From positions 1-19,234 of the forward strand of contig CBDVBD010000054.1 in the NCBI GenBank assembly GCA_965372135.1: 19,234 nt of DNA. The letters run 5' to 3'. The notes beneath the pieces were generated by a model, which was given only the letters and a program-made list of their open reading frames with translations, made no database searches and had not been told where the DNA came from. Every line of letters begins with the position of its first letter. Position 1 is the first letter of the stretch. The translations under genes and the position numbers were made by a program. This document shows, one piece after another, positions 1 through 6,997 of this stretch. The DNA is from CBDVBD01 sp965372135 (lineage in GTDB: Bacteria; Electryoneota; RPQS01; CBDVBD01).

Positions 1-14
1 GCAGGTTTAAAATT

Positions 15-560
15 TCAGTCTGTTCTATCATGCCGACTATATTGACATCCACAGTAATTCTGACGGTACAACCCAATTTGTTTCGACAGCTCCACACTCC
101 GCTTGAATCCATCCTGCTTCTTCAAATCGGTGGAAAGATACGCTACTTGGAATTCTTCCCCCAGCGCCTTCCCGAAATCGTTGATTTTCTGAGCATTCTT
201 ATGCGGGCTCACCGTCAGCACCGTAGCGAAAGCGTCGAATCCGCCCCGTTTCGCCAGTTCCGCGGTGTTGCGTAAACGGTACTGGTAACACAATTCACAA
301 CGCCTGCCCCCTTCCGGTTCGTCTTCCAATCCCTTTATTACTTCAAACCATTCCCGATCTGAATATTCTCCGGTTCGCGTTTCCACATCCATCCCGCAGC
401 CCAACCGCATAAATTCCCCCAATCGCTTCGAATACTCTTCGCTGGGATGGATATTAGGATTGAAAAAATACCCCATCACTTTCCAATCCTTGCCGAGCCT
501 TTCGAAACCCACCGTGGCATCCGGTGCACAGCATACGTGCAGTAACAACAAATCCTTCAT
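15..560 (-). CDS. queH: Epoxyqueuosine reductase QueH
   Basis: QueH (former DUF208) reduces epoxyqueuosine to queuosine in tRNA, the last step of queuosine synthesis, and replaces the B12-dependent QueG in many anaerobes. The 181-residue protein shows the family cysteine pattern: a CC pair at residues 10-11 in LHVCCAP, a CxxC at 88-91 (CELC) and a C-x-C at 170-172 (YCGCQYS). These are the expected ligands of its Fe-S cluster and metal site. Length is near the usual 180-220. It is the last gene of the minus-strand operon and follows the thiolation-like gene by 84 bp containing a perfect 10-bp hairpin repeat. No strong Shine-Dalgarno is visible before the ATG at 560. The product is probably cytoplasmic. 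The family call is firm; activity is inferred from homology. Confidence 0.92.
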   Translation of the reverse strand: MKDLLLLHVCCAPDATVGFERLGKDWKVMGYFFNPNIHPSEEYSKRLGEFMRLGCGMDVETRTGEYSDREWFEVIKGLEDEPEGGRRCELCYQYRLRNTAELAKRGGFDAFATVLTVSPHKNAQKINDFGKALGEEFQVAYLSTDLKKQDGFKRSVELSKQIGLYRQNYCGCQYSRHDRTD

Positions 561-572
561 ATCAAACTCAGT

Positions 573-584
573 CGATCGCGATCG
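573..584. repeat. 12-bp palindrome CGATCGCGATCG upstream of queH
   Basis: A perfect 12-bp palindrome lies 13 bp before the queH start codon and contains GCGATCGC at 578-585. It could be a chance restriction-like site or a weak leader structure. No function is assigned. Confidence 0.35.
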
Positions 585-599
585 CTTGCAGCCCTTGTG

Positions 600-623
600 C
601 CGTCAGGTGCCATCACCTGACGG
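600..623. repeat. Dispersed GTCAGGTG inverted repeat, copy A
   Basis: CCGTCAGGTG (600-609) and CACCTGACGG (614-623) are exact reverse complements around a 4-nt loop, CCAT. There is no U-run on either side, so it is not a canonical terminator. The same arms recur at 6087-6125 and 15734-15801 with longer loops. It lies in the gap between the thiolation-like gene and queH, so in RNA it would be a stable intercistronic hairpin. Confidence 0.8.
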
Positions 624-644
624 TATAACAGACACTTAGAATCA

Positions 645-1685
645 CTATTGAATTACCCATTCCGCCACTACATCAGGCGATAGCGGCATCACCGTCATCA
701 CTCTGTCTTCCCCATTGATACGATATTTGACGTCCAATTGCGATTGATCTTTACCGTCACTATACCGGGCGGTTATTCCCGCAGCACATTCCATATTCTC
801 CGGTGTGGGCACGCCTTCAGCTATCACCACCGGACCCATCACCCCCACCGCTTCCAACCGAATCAGATGCCTGAAATTCGCATCGATGAAGCGATTTTCG
901 TGCTCGTCCCTCCCCACCACAACCTTGAGGTCCGGCGACACTCGCAGGTGCCTGCCCACCTTGAGTAATAGCAAATCAGTCAACCCACAGTCGTCGGGAT
1001 TCTTATGATCGAAAAGGTCTTTCAATTTCCTGCCGTACGCCGGATCGGTCAACAGGCAGCAACCTCCGGCAGGCTGCGGGAGATTGTCGTATCCGTATTC
1101 CTGAGCTAACGCGTACTGAGGTTTTCGCGACCGTCCGGAAAACGCCATTAACCGGCTGCGATCCACCAATCCCACCCGTTCCGGTTCCGTTTCCGGCAGC
1201 AGCTTCGCTGATAGCGGTCTAAGCAGCCGTCCATCAAGCCCGGACTCCTTTTCAATCAGCCGCAGTGTCGGTCGATGTTGCGACATCGGTCGCTGCCCTA
1301 AAACCTCACCGGAATACACAAACTCCGCACCCGATTCTTCCATCACATCCCGTGCCATACCCATGGTCGTAATCCGGCAGTCGATACACGGATTCATGTT
1401 CTTGCCATACCCGTACTTAGGATGGCGCAGCACCTCTAAATATTCCTGGCTGATATCGATCACATCGATCGAGATATCAAATAACGACGCCAAACGTGTC
1501 ACCGGATTTCGCAGCCGTTCCGGGGGTTCGTCGGGGCGGCTGATTACCCTTCGGTGATGTACCGTGCAGAAGCCGGTGTTGAAATGGAGTCCCTTAATTC
1601 GGATCCCCTGATCGATCAACAACCGGGTAGCCAAGGTGGAATCCAATCCGCCCGACAACATGCCAATGGCTAATACTTCTCCCAT
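645..1685 (-). CDS. PP-loop tRNA thiolation enzyme (ThiI/MnmA-like)
   Basis: This is a 346-residue protein with an N-terminal adenine-nucleotide alpha-hydrolase fold. The PP-loop SGGLDSTLA at residues 11-19 binds ATP and adenylates tRNA before sulfur transfer. A CxxC at 100-103 (PCIDC) and a CC pair at 209-210 (GGCC) are possible sulfur-relay or Fe-S ligands. The last ~120 residues lack the THUMP and rhodanese domains of classical ThiI and resemble the NFACT-R-like tail of the short 'ThiI-like' group. Its start overlaps the end of the MIP18-like gene by 16 bp, implying translational coupling, and it sits beside two Fe-S assembly genes. An Fe-S-dependent thiolase is therefore a reasonable inference. 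The exact position modified (s4U8, s2U34 or other) cannot be told from sequence alone. Confidence 0.8.
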   Translation of the reverse strand: MGEVLAIGMLSGGLDSTLATRLLIDQGIRIKGLHFNTGFCTVHHRRVISRPDEPPERLRNPVTRLASLFDISIDVIDISQEYLEVLRHPKYGYGKNMNPCIDCRITTMGMARDVMEESGAEFVYSGEVLGQRPMSQHRPTLRLIEKESGLDGRLLRPLSAKLLPETEPERVGLVDRSRLMAFSGRSRKPQYALAQEYGYDNLPQPAGGCCLLTDPAYGRKLKDLFDHKNPDDCGLTDLLLLKVGRHLRVSPDLKVVVGRDEHENRFIDANFRHLIRLEAVGVMGPVVIAEGVPTPENMECAAGITARYSDGKDQSQLDVKYRINGEDRVMTVMPLSPDVVAEWVIQ

Positions 1686-2002
1686 CCTTTCACCGCACTA
1701 ATATTTCTACCCAGCTTTTCCTGACCTTCTCGGGAAATCATCCGCCGATTCCACGGCGGATCCCATACTAATTCCACGGTTGCTGCCGTGACACCTGAAA
1801 CCCCCAATGCCGTCTTTTCGACATCCTTGATCAGGGTTTGAGACATCGGACAGCCCTTCGTGGTTAATGTCATCGCCACTCGGACATGGTTACCATCTGC
1901 TATGGACACATCGTATATCAAACCCAGGTCAACCACACTCAGGTCAACTTCCGGGTCCATAACTTCTTCTAAGGCTCTCCATACTTGCTGTGTATCGATC
2001 AT
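1670..2002 (-). CDS. MIP18/SufT-like (DUF59) Fe-S assembly protein
   Basis: This 110-residue single-domain protein of the MIP18 (DUF59) family covers SufT, PaaD and relatives, which help load Fe-S clusters onto target proteins. Visible family motifs are DPE at 16-18, VDLGLIYDV at 24-32 and the TTKGCPM loop at 47-53, with the conserved cysteine at position 51. The C-terminal WDPPWNRRMIS segment is the usual family ending. It starts 35 bp after the Mrp stop behind a GGGGA Shine-Dalgarno, and its 3' end overlaps the start of the thiolation gene. The Mrp protein upstream carries its own N-terminal domain of the same family, so the operon encodes two DUF59 domains. Cytoplasmic scaffold or carrier role by family; its client is unknown. 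Confidence 0.88.
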   Translation of the reverse strand: MIDTQQVWRALEEVMDPEVDLSVVDLGLIYDVSIADGNHVRVAMTLTTKGCPMSQTLIKDVEKTALGVSGVTAATVELVWDPPWNRRMISREGQEKLGRNISAVKGWEKY

Positions 2003-2037
2003 TTCACTATTTCCCCATATCTGAAATTCCTTTAATG

Positions 2038-3156
2038 CTACTTGGTAAACTCGGACGTTGACATCCCCATACGCTGGGCAATAGCTTCGATAATCTTGTC
2101 AAACGCACTATTGATCGGGTTGTCGCTGGAAATTATCTGCTGTAGCCCAGCATTATCTACAGCCTCCCGAAATTCGGGATCCAATGGCACTTCTCCCAAA
2201 AACGGAATCTTAAGCTTATCTGCTTCAATCTTGCCGCCACCATGACCGAACAAATGTGTCTGATGCCCACAATTGGGACACTGAAACACGCTCATGTTCT
2301 CGATAATACCCAGAATATGCACACCGACCTTCATGAACATCAACACCCCTTTCCGCGCATCTAACAACGCTAAATCTTGCGGTGTAGTCACGATCACCAC
2401 CCCATCCAGCTCCACCCGCTGCGCCAAGGTCAACTGCGCATCGCCGGTTCCAGGAGGCAGATCGATCACCAGCAAGTCCAGAGCATCCCAATCCACTTCG
2501 GTCAACAATTGATTCGCTGCCTGCGCCACCATCGGCCCCCGCCAGATCAACGGCGTCTCGCTTTCCACAAAGAACCCGATGGACATCAACGACAAGCCAT
2601 TCTGTTTCACCGGAATAATCCGGTTATCCTTGAACTGTGGACGACCGTTGATCCCCATCATCATCGGCAGGCTGGGTCCATAGATGTCCAGATCCAGAAA
2701 TCCGGTTCTCAACCCCATTGCATTCGCTTTCATCGCCAACATCGCCGACACCGATGATTTCCCCACTCCGCCTTTTCCCGACGCCACCGCAATCACTTTG
2801 TCCACACCGGTAATAGACGCCGGCTTAGGAACTTCCGATCCCTGTTGATCCTTTTGCGGTGTAGCTAAATTGATGGAAATGTGCGCTTCTTGCACTTCCG
2901 GAACCGCCGCCAACCGTTCCTTTACCCCCTGTTCAATCTGCTTGGGTACGTCCTGATTTTCAGTGGTTATCTGCAAAAATACCTTGACTACATCACCGGC
3001 AACTTCTACCGCATCAACCAAACCAAAGGACACAATATCACGGCTGTAACCAGGATATTTTACATCCTGAAGCCATTCCAGAACCTGTGCTTCTGTGATT
3101 GAATCATCGCCGTGGTGTTCTCGGGGTGATTCGGATACCGAGTTTGGAGTTGTCAT
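2038..3156 (-). CDS. apbC: Mrp/ApbC-family Fe-S cluster carrier ATPase
   Basis: This 372-residue protein has an N-terminal MIP18 (DUF59) domain at about residues 20-100, a short linker, and a SIMIBI-class NTPase domain from 118 on. The deviant Walker A SGKGGVGKSS is at 126-135 and the DLPPGTGD motif at 232-239. The CPNC motif at 293-296 binds the bridging [4Fe-4S] cluster in the homodimer. Mrp/ApbC/NBP35 proteins assemble and pass Fe-S clusters to apoproteins. The start codon overlaps the Rrf2 stop as ATGA (3153-3156), so the regulator and the carrier are translationally coupled. It is likely controlled by that regulator through the promoter near 3660. The family is certain; the client could be the tRNA thiolase or QueH downstream. 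Confidence 0.95.
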   Translation of the reverse strand: MTTPNSVSESPREHHGDDSITEAQVLEWLQDVKYPGYSRDIVSFGLVDAVEVAGDVVKVFLQITTENQDVPKQIEQGVKERLAAVPEVQEAHISINLATPQKDQQGSEVPKPASITGVDKVIAVASGKGGVGKSSVSAMLAMKANAMGLRTGFLDLDIYGPSLPMMMGINGRPQFKDNRIIPVKQNGLSLMSIGFFVESETPLIWRGPMVAQAANQLLTEVDWDALDLLVIDLPPGTGDAQLTLAQRVELDGVVIVTTPQDLALLDARKGVLMFMKVGVHILGIIENMSVFQCPNCGHQTHLFGHGGGKIEADKLKIPFLGEVPLDPEFREAVDNAGLQQIISSDNPINSAFDKIIEAIAQRMGMSTSEFTK

Positions 3157-3620
3157 TCAGAATCCCGTTTACATTTTGGATCATTCATCGTAGTTGCCAT
3201 ACGATCAGCGTTACGAATTGTAAAGTCTTTCAAATCTTTAAAATTGATCTTTTCCAGTTGATTGTACAGATGTTCCTCTGCAGCCTTAAATGCTGCTACA
3301 ACCTTACATATATCTTGCCCGTAACACCCTCGGCGCTCAGCTAAACATTGATAGATCGGTATATTGCCTTCAACTGCCTTCACCACATCTTTCAATGTAA
3401 TTTCTTCGGGCGAACGTCCTAACGAATATCCTCCCTTGGCACCGCGAAAAGAACGTATTAGTCCGGTCTTCGCCAAATTCCGGAATACTTTCGCTAAATA
3501 ACTTTCCGGAATGTTTAGCGCCCTGGCAATATCGCTGACTAACAAGATGGGATGATCCTGGTGTACTACCATATACAATATGGAATGGATCGCGTACTCG
3601 GTCGAGATGGAAATGTGCAT
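3153..3620 (-). CDS. Rrf2/IscR-type Fe-S-sensing transcriptional regulator
   Basis: This is a 155-residue Rrf2-family winged-helix regulator. The N-terminal DNA-binding domain (about 1-70) includes the family segment LNIPESYLAKVFRNLAKTGLI and the wing SFRGAKGGYSLGR. Three cysteines at 92, 99 and 105 are spaced almost as in E. coli IscR (92, 98, 104), so it probably binds an Fe-S cluster and senses cluster status. It is the first gene of the Fe-S/tRNA operon and overlaps the Mrp gene by 4 bp. A palindrome at 3644-3656 at the predicted transcription start fits autorepression. It could also be an NsrR-like NO sensor or a cysteine-metabolism (CymR-like) regulator; the gene content favours Fe-S homeostasis. 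Confidence 0.9.
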   Translation of the reverse strand: MHISISTEYAIHSILYMVVHQDHPILLVSDIARALNIPESYLAKVFRNLAKTGLIRSFRGAKGGYSLGRSPEEITLKDVVKAVEGNIPIYQCLAERRGCYGQDICKVVAAFKAAEEHLYNQLEKINFKDLKDFTIRNADRMATTMNDPKCKRDSE

Positions 3621-3643
3621 GGTGTTTCCGTTCGGATAATTTG

Positions 3644-3656
3644 GACAATAATTGTC
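3644..3656. promoter_or_regulatory. Candidate Rrf2 operator palindrome
   Basis: GACAAT-A-ATTGTC is a perfect 13-bp inverted repeat with one central base. It covers the position where transcription from the promoter at 3659-3687 should begin, 24 bp before the Rrf2 start codon. That is an ideal site for autorepression. The role as operator is inference; the symmetry is directly visible. Confidence 0.65.
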
Positions 3657-3658
3657 TT

Positions 3659-3687
3659 AATATACAAAAAAAAACTTGCAATGTCAA
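3659..3687 (-). promoter_or_regulatory. Promoter of the Rrf2-Mrp-MIP18-thiolase-queH operon
   Basis: On the minus strand TTGACA (3682-3687) and TATATT (3659-3664) are separated by exactly 17 bp, with a run of nine T in the spacer. The expected start is near 3652. The -35 box overlaps the stop codon of the radical-SAM gene upstream (3684-3686), so the operon starts immediately after its neighbour. Confidence 0.8.
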
Positions 3688-4703
3688 GCTAAACCACCAC
3701 TTTTACCCTTAGTGTTATCCAAAATATTTAAAGACCTCCCACATTGTGTACATTTACCATTTTCAATATTTCGAATCGTGGTACAATACCCCTGGCGCTC
3801 TATCGCCACATTCCCACAATCCGGGCACACCGTATCGGATGCACCGCTGATATGAATATTTCCCACGTACACAAAATTCAGATGTTTCCGGGCAATCGCA
3901 TAAGCCTTTTCCAAAAAACTGGTGGTGGTGGGAGGGGCGTTGTACTTATAGTGCGGAAAATACCGGGAAATATGCAACGGAATATCCGGATCGATTGACG
4001 CTATCCACCCCGACAATCGGTCGATCTTTTCCTCGGTATCGTTATGACCGGTGACCACTAAATGCGTGATCTCCACATGGCAGCCTTCCTGATATGCAAT
4101 CCGGATCGTACGCTGCACGTCTTCCAAATTCCCCCCACATATCTTCCGGTAAAATTCCGGTTCCAGGGATTTCAAATCCACATTCATCGCATCGATTAAC
4201 GGAAGAATATCCCTGAGTGGCTGCTCGTTGATATAGCCGTTGGTAACCACCGTAGTAATCAATCCCCTGTCGTGAACCGCTCTGGCGGAATCCCGCAGGA
4301 ATTCATACCACATCAACGGTTCGCTGTAGGTGTATGACACCCCGATCGACCCATCCCTGTCGGCAATTCCTGCCAAATGATCCACCGTAATCTCCTGTGT
4401 GGGCACCGTATCCTGTGAAATCTGCCAATTCTGGCAGAAATCGCAGTTTAGGTTACACGCGTTGGGACCCAAGGAGATGATATTAGACCCGGGGAATACA
4501 TGATACAACGGCTTCTTTTCGATCGGATCGATGCCGACCGATGCCGCCTGACCATAGTTAGTGGCAACCAACACCCCGTCAATAACTTCCCGCCCTTTGC
4601 AGAATCCCACCTGCCCTTCCCCTAACTTACACAGTCGCGGGCAGATTTCGCACACGATCTTATCGCCTTCCCGGCGAAAGTATGGTACTTCGACTACGTG
4701 CAT
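3684..4703 (-). CDS. amrS: AmmeMemoRadiSam system radical SAM enzyme
   Basis: This radical-SAM protein belongs to the family that accompanies AMMECR1 and Memo proteins; its reaction is not established. With the chosen start it has 339 residues. The radical-SAM motif CNLNCDFC has cysteines at 83, 87 and 90. The N-terminal cysteines (18, 21, 25, 35) in the CEICPRLCKL...GFC segment are typical of the family. A C-terminal ribbon of paired CxxC (CPDC...CTQC) probably binds zinc. The reading frame extends upstream to 4784, but the extra 27 residues look unrelated and begin inside a hairpin, whereas family members begin shortly before the YFRR segment, so the ATG at 4703 is preferred even without a clear Shine-Dalgarno. 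No AMMECR1 or Memo gene is in the window. Confidence 0.88.
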   Translation of the reverse strand: MHVVEVPYFRREGDKIVCEICPRLCKLGEGQVGFCKGREVIDGVLVATNYGQAASVGIDPIEKKPLYHVFPGSNIISLGPNACNLNCDFCQNWQISQDTVPTQEITVDHLAGIADRDGSIGVSYTYSEPLMWYEFLRDSARAVHDRGLITTVVTNGYINEQPLRDILPLIDAMNVDLKSLEPEFYRKICGGNLEDVQRTIRIAYQEGCHVEITHLVVTGHNDTEEKIDRLSGWIASIDPDIPLHISRYFPHYKYNAPPTTTSFLEKAYAIARKHLNFVYVGNIHISGASDTVCPDCGNVAIERQGYCTTIRNIENGKCTQCGRSLNILDNTKGKSGGLA

Positions 4704-4734
4704 AAAATAAAAATGATTTCGTGAAATTTTTTCC

Positions 4735-4763
4735 TTGACAATGGCGGTTCCACTTCTTATATT
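4735..4763 (+). promoter_or_regulatory. Consensus promoter facing right
   Basis: TTGACA (4735-4740) and TATATT (4758-4763) are 17 bp apart on the plus strand. All neighbouring genes run on the minus strand, so this promoter drives none of them. It reads into the short hairpin-rich stretch ending at 4832. Confidence 0.7.
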
Positions 4764-4769
4764 GGAAAC

Positions 4770-4832
4770 GTGGTTGATCCGCATGCTTATGCGGGACCCC
4801 TTTCGTCCCCTTTTGGATGGAAGGGGTTTTTT
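4770..4832 (+). ncRNA. Candidate small RNA (~63 nt)
   Basis: This is the predicted transcript from the promoter at 4735-4763 to the terminator at 4796-4832. It would hold two hairpins: CCGCAT (4779-4784) with ATGCGG (4789-4794) around GCTT, then the terminator stem. There is no convincing reading frame. Its 3' end is antisense to the last bases of the permease gene, whose stop is 4831-4833. It does not match any RNA family I recognise. The ends are inferred from promoter and terminator positions, not measured. Confidence 0.5.
4796..4832 (+). terminator. Intrinsic terminator, plus strand
   Basis: ACCCCTTTCGTCC (4796-4808) pairs with GGATGGAAGGGGT (4815-4827) apart from G-U wobble pairs, and a run of six T follows (4827-4832). 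The T run is only on the plus side, so it is directed against rightward transcription and not against the permease transcript. Confidence 0.7.
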
Positions 4833-6072
4833 ATGTCATATGCCGGAAGGCATTGGTCACCGGTTGTTTCCCCGCCCGCCATGCCGGGAAAAAGCTCGCC
4901 ACCACCGCCATCAAAATCCCCAGCACAAACACTGACAAGCAACTGGCAATATTCAAGTCGGAATAGAACATATCCTTGATCGGATACCCGATATCTGCAT
5001 CCCCGTACATAGCGGTCAAATCCATCCCATGTACTTGGAGATACGCATTTGCCGCCCCACCCAACATTACCGCAATCGCTCCTCCCACAATCCCCAACAT
5101 CATCCCTTCGAAGATAAACATCCAACGAATCTTCGCCCCCATCATCCCCAACGCCCGCATCGTCCCGATTTCCGGAACCCGTTCAAAAGTCGCCATCAAT
5201 ATAGTATTGGCAATCCCCACCGCCGTCAGGAACACTAAAAGCGCCATCATCACCCCGAAGCCACTCTTTTTCATCTTATGCAGCTCCAAAAAATCCTTCG
5301 AAAGTTCCTTCCAACTGAGCACTTTCAACAATCGACCGGTTGCCGACAGCCATCCGGAAATATCCGTCATCGCCACTTCCTGAGATTTCCCCTGCCGCAG
5401 CCGCACCAGAATTTCCGTCACTTGGTCGGGCATATTCAACATTTCCTGAACCTGCTCCAACGACACATAAGCCGACATCCGATCCACCTGCGGATTGCCG
5501 GTACGAATCAACCCAACCACCGTAAAATCCAACGCATCCCGCATCCCTTCCACCGTGCGCGTATCCAACGTCAGTACCGATCCCACCTCTAACCCCATCG
5601 TTTCAGCAAGGTTGCTTCCTAACATTATCGTACCTGAAGCGTTTTCAAGAAACTTCCCGGCAACCAATGCATCCTTAAGCATTATCCCCTGTTCCGCCGA
5701 CTCTGGATCGATTCCCACCCCAATCACCGGATGGTAATCGAACCCATTGCTGATCCCGGCTTCGAAAACCACCTGTCCTAAAGCCGCTTCCACCCAGGAC
5801 TTCCCGTTCAAATGATCGATGATCGCCTGCGATTCCCCGATGGCGTATTCCAAATCAAGCAATTCCCCTACCTGGTATTCCGGCGGAAACAGCTTCATAT
5901 GCCCCAAGGAATAGTCAATCAAGTTCCGCTCCGACTGCAGTTGCAGCCCGTCCATCATCCCCTGCCCGATCAAAATCAACGACAATCCCAAAACGATCGC
6001 CACCAAGGTTATCGCAGTGCGGCGCTTATTTCGTAGGATATTCCTAAATGCTATTGTCCAGAGAAATCCCAT
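4831..6072 (-). CDS. ABC transporter permease, LolE/MacB-like (FtsX family)
   Basis: This is a 413-residue four-TM permease of the FtsX/MacB type. TM1 is at about 19-39, followed by a large periplasmic domain (about 41-268), then TM2 at 272-296, TM3 around 318-345 and TM4 at 374-395. The segment ERVPEIGTMRALG after TM2 is the usual cytoplasmic coupling region of LolC/LolE and MacB proteins. Members extract lipoproteins from the inner membrane or drive mechanotransmission and efflux. The partner ATPase lies just upstream. The ATG at 6072 has a GAGG Shine-Dalgarno that sits right next to a dispersed inverted repeat at 6087-6125. LolCDE needs two permease chains; a single permease, as here, could work as a homodimer. 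Substrate unknown. Confidence 0.88.
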   Translation of the reverse strand: MGFLWTIAFRNILRNKRRTAITLVAIVLGLSLILIGQGMMDGLQLQSERNLIDYSLGHMKLFPPEYQVGELLDLEYAIGESQAIIDHLNGKSWVEAALGQVVFEAGISNGFDYHPVIGVGIDPESAEQGIMLKDALVAGKFLENASGTIMLGSNLAETMGLEVGSVLTLDTRTVEGMRDALDFTVVGLIRTGNPQVDRMSAYVSLEQVQEMLNMPDQVTEILVRLRQGKSQEVAMTDISGWLSATGRLLKVLSWKELSKDFLELHKMKKSGFGVMMALLVFLTAVGIANTILMATFERVPEIGTMRALGMMGAKIRWMFIFEGMMLGIVGGAIAVMLGGAANAYLQVHGMDLTAMYGDADIGYPIKDMFYSDLNIASCLSVFVLGILMAVVASFFPAWRAGKQPVTNAFRHMT

Positions 6073-6086
6073 TATTACGCCTCGTG

Positions 6087-6125
6087 CCGTCAGGTGTCAA
6101 CGAATCTCGATTCCCCACCTGACGG
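6087..6125. repeat. Dispersed GTCAGGTG inverted repeat, copy B
   Basis: CCGTCAGGTG (6087-6096) and CACCTGACGG (6116-6125) are exact reverse complements around a 19-nt loop containing one GAATCTCGATTC unit (6102-6113). It ends 14 bp before the permease start codon, just upstream of the Shine-Dalgarno, so a hairpin there could affect translation. Confidence 0.8.
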
Positions 6126-6142
6126 ATAAGTAGATTAGTCAG

Positions 6143-6158
6143 TCCCGAATAGTCGGGA
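6143..6158. repeat. TCCCGA/TCGGGA palindromic repeat, copy 1
   Basis: TCCCGA-ATAG-TCGGGA is followed by TG. It differs in two positions from the core of the element at 15902-15917 and lies in the gap between the two ABC genes. From 6213 the same gap also carries CTTGTCCGCCTA, which is shared with 15818. The rest of 6159-6238 shows nothing recognisable. Confidence 0.6.
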
Positions 6159-6238
6159 TGCGATCCTAACAAACAACTAAAAATCTGTGTTGCAATATGA
6201 CCACTATTCATTCTTGTCCGCCTACTGGCAGAATTGTG

Positions 6239-6952
6239 CTATAACGGGCGATCTTCGGTGATCCTGCCGTCCCGGAGCGTAATCAACCGCCGCGAAAAAT
6301 CCAACACACGCGGATCGTGGGTGGAAAACACAAAAGTAACACCCCGACGCCGGTTCATATCCTCCATCAGACGCATGATATCTTTCGCGGTTTCGGTATC
6401 CAAATTAGCGGTGGGCTCATCCGCCAGCACCAACCTTGGCTCCTTGACCAATGCCCGGGCAATCGCCACCCGTTGCTGCTGCCCTCCGGACATTTCATAC
6501 GGGCGGCGGTGCACCATATCCTTAAGCCCTACCTCTTCCAACAGCGCTTCGGAACGTTCCAAGCGCTCTTCCTTGGAATGTATTCCCGCCACCAGTACCG
6601 CGAATTCCACATTCTCTAACGCGCTCAACACCGGTACTAAATTAAAGCTCTGAAAAATAAAGCCAATCCGGTCGCGGCGGATGATGGACAATTGCCGTTC
6701 GTTCAAGCCGGAGAGTGAGACACCCTCGATAAAAATTTCTCCACTGGTAGGGACATCGATCGCACCCACCAAGTTCAACAACGTAGTCTTCCCCGACCCC
6801 GACGGACCTTCGATAGCTACGAATTCCCCATGTTCGATGGTCAAATCCACTTCCCGAAGCGCCGGCACCGTCACTTTTCCCGACTGGTACGATTTCGACA
6901 ATCCCTTCGCTTCCACCAAAACTTTTCCATTCCCTTGTGAATTATTACTCAT
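6239..6952 (-). CDS. ABC transporter ATP-binding protein, LolD/MacB-like
   Basis: This 237-residue ABC ATPase shows Walker A GPSGSGKTT (49-57), Q-loop at 101, signature MSGGQQQ (154-160), Walker B LVLADEP (174-180) and H-loop histidine 212. It is closest in pattern to the LolD/FtsE/MacB ATPases that pair with four-TM FtsX-type permeases. It is encoded upstream of its permease with a 166-bp gap filled with repeats, and it starts 45 bp after the hydrolase stop. No promoter is obvious in that 45 bp, so it may be read from further upstream. The Shine-Dalgarno is weak (GGCGG). It should hydrolyse ATP at the inner membrane to power the permease; substrate unknown. Confidence 0.92.
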   Translation of the reverse strand: MSNNSQGNGKVLVEAKGLSKSYQSGKVTVPALREVDLTIEHGEFVAIEGPSGSGKTTLLNLVGAIDVPTSGEIFIEGVSLSGLNERQLSIIRRDRIGFIFQSFNLVPVLSALENVEFAVLVAGIHSKEERLERSEALLEEVGLKDMVHRRPYEMSGGQQQRVAIARALVKEPRLVLADEPTANLDTETAKDIMRLMEDMNRRRGVTFVFSTHDPRVLDFSRRLITLRDGRITEDRPL

Positions 6953-6997
6953 AATACCGCCGAAGAAACCGTCTTTTACCCATTTACTCTATTCAAC

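Noticed and set aside
600..623. Intrinsic terminator of the thiolation gene
   Set aside because: The stem is strong but has no U-run on either strand, and the arms recur elsewhere as a dispersed repeat.
4787..5125. 112-codon minus-strand frame inside the permease
   Set aside because: Out-of-frame shadow of the permease gene, which has clear membrane segments in its own frame.
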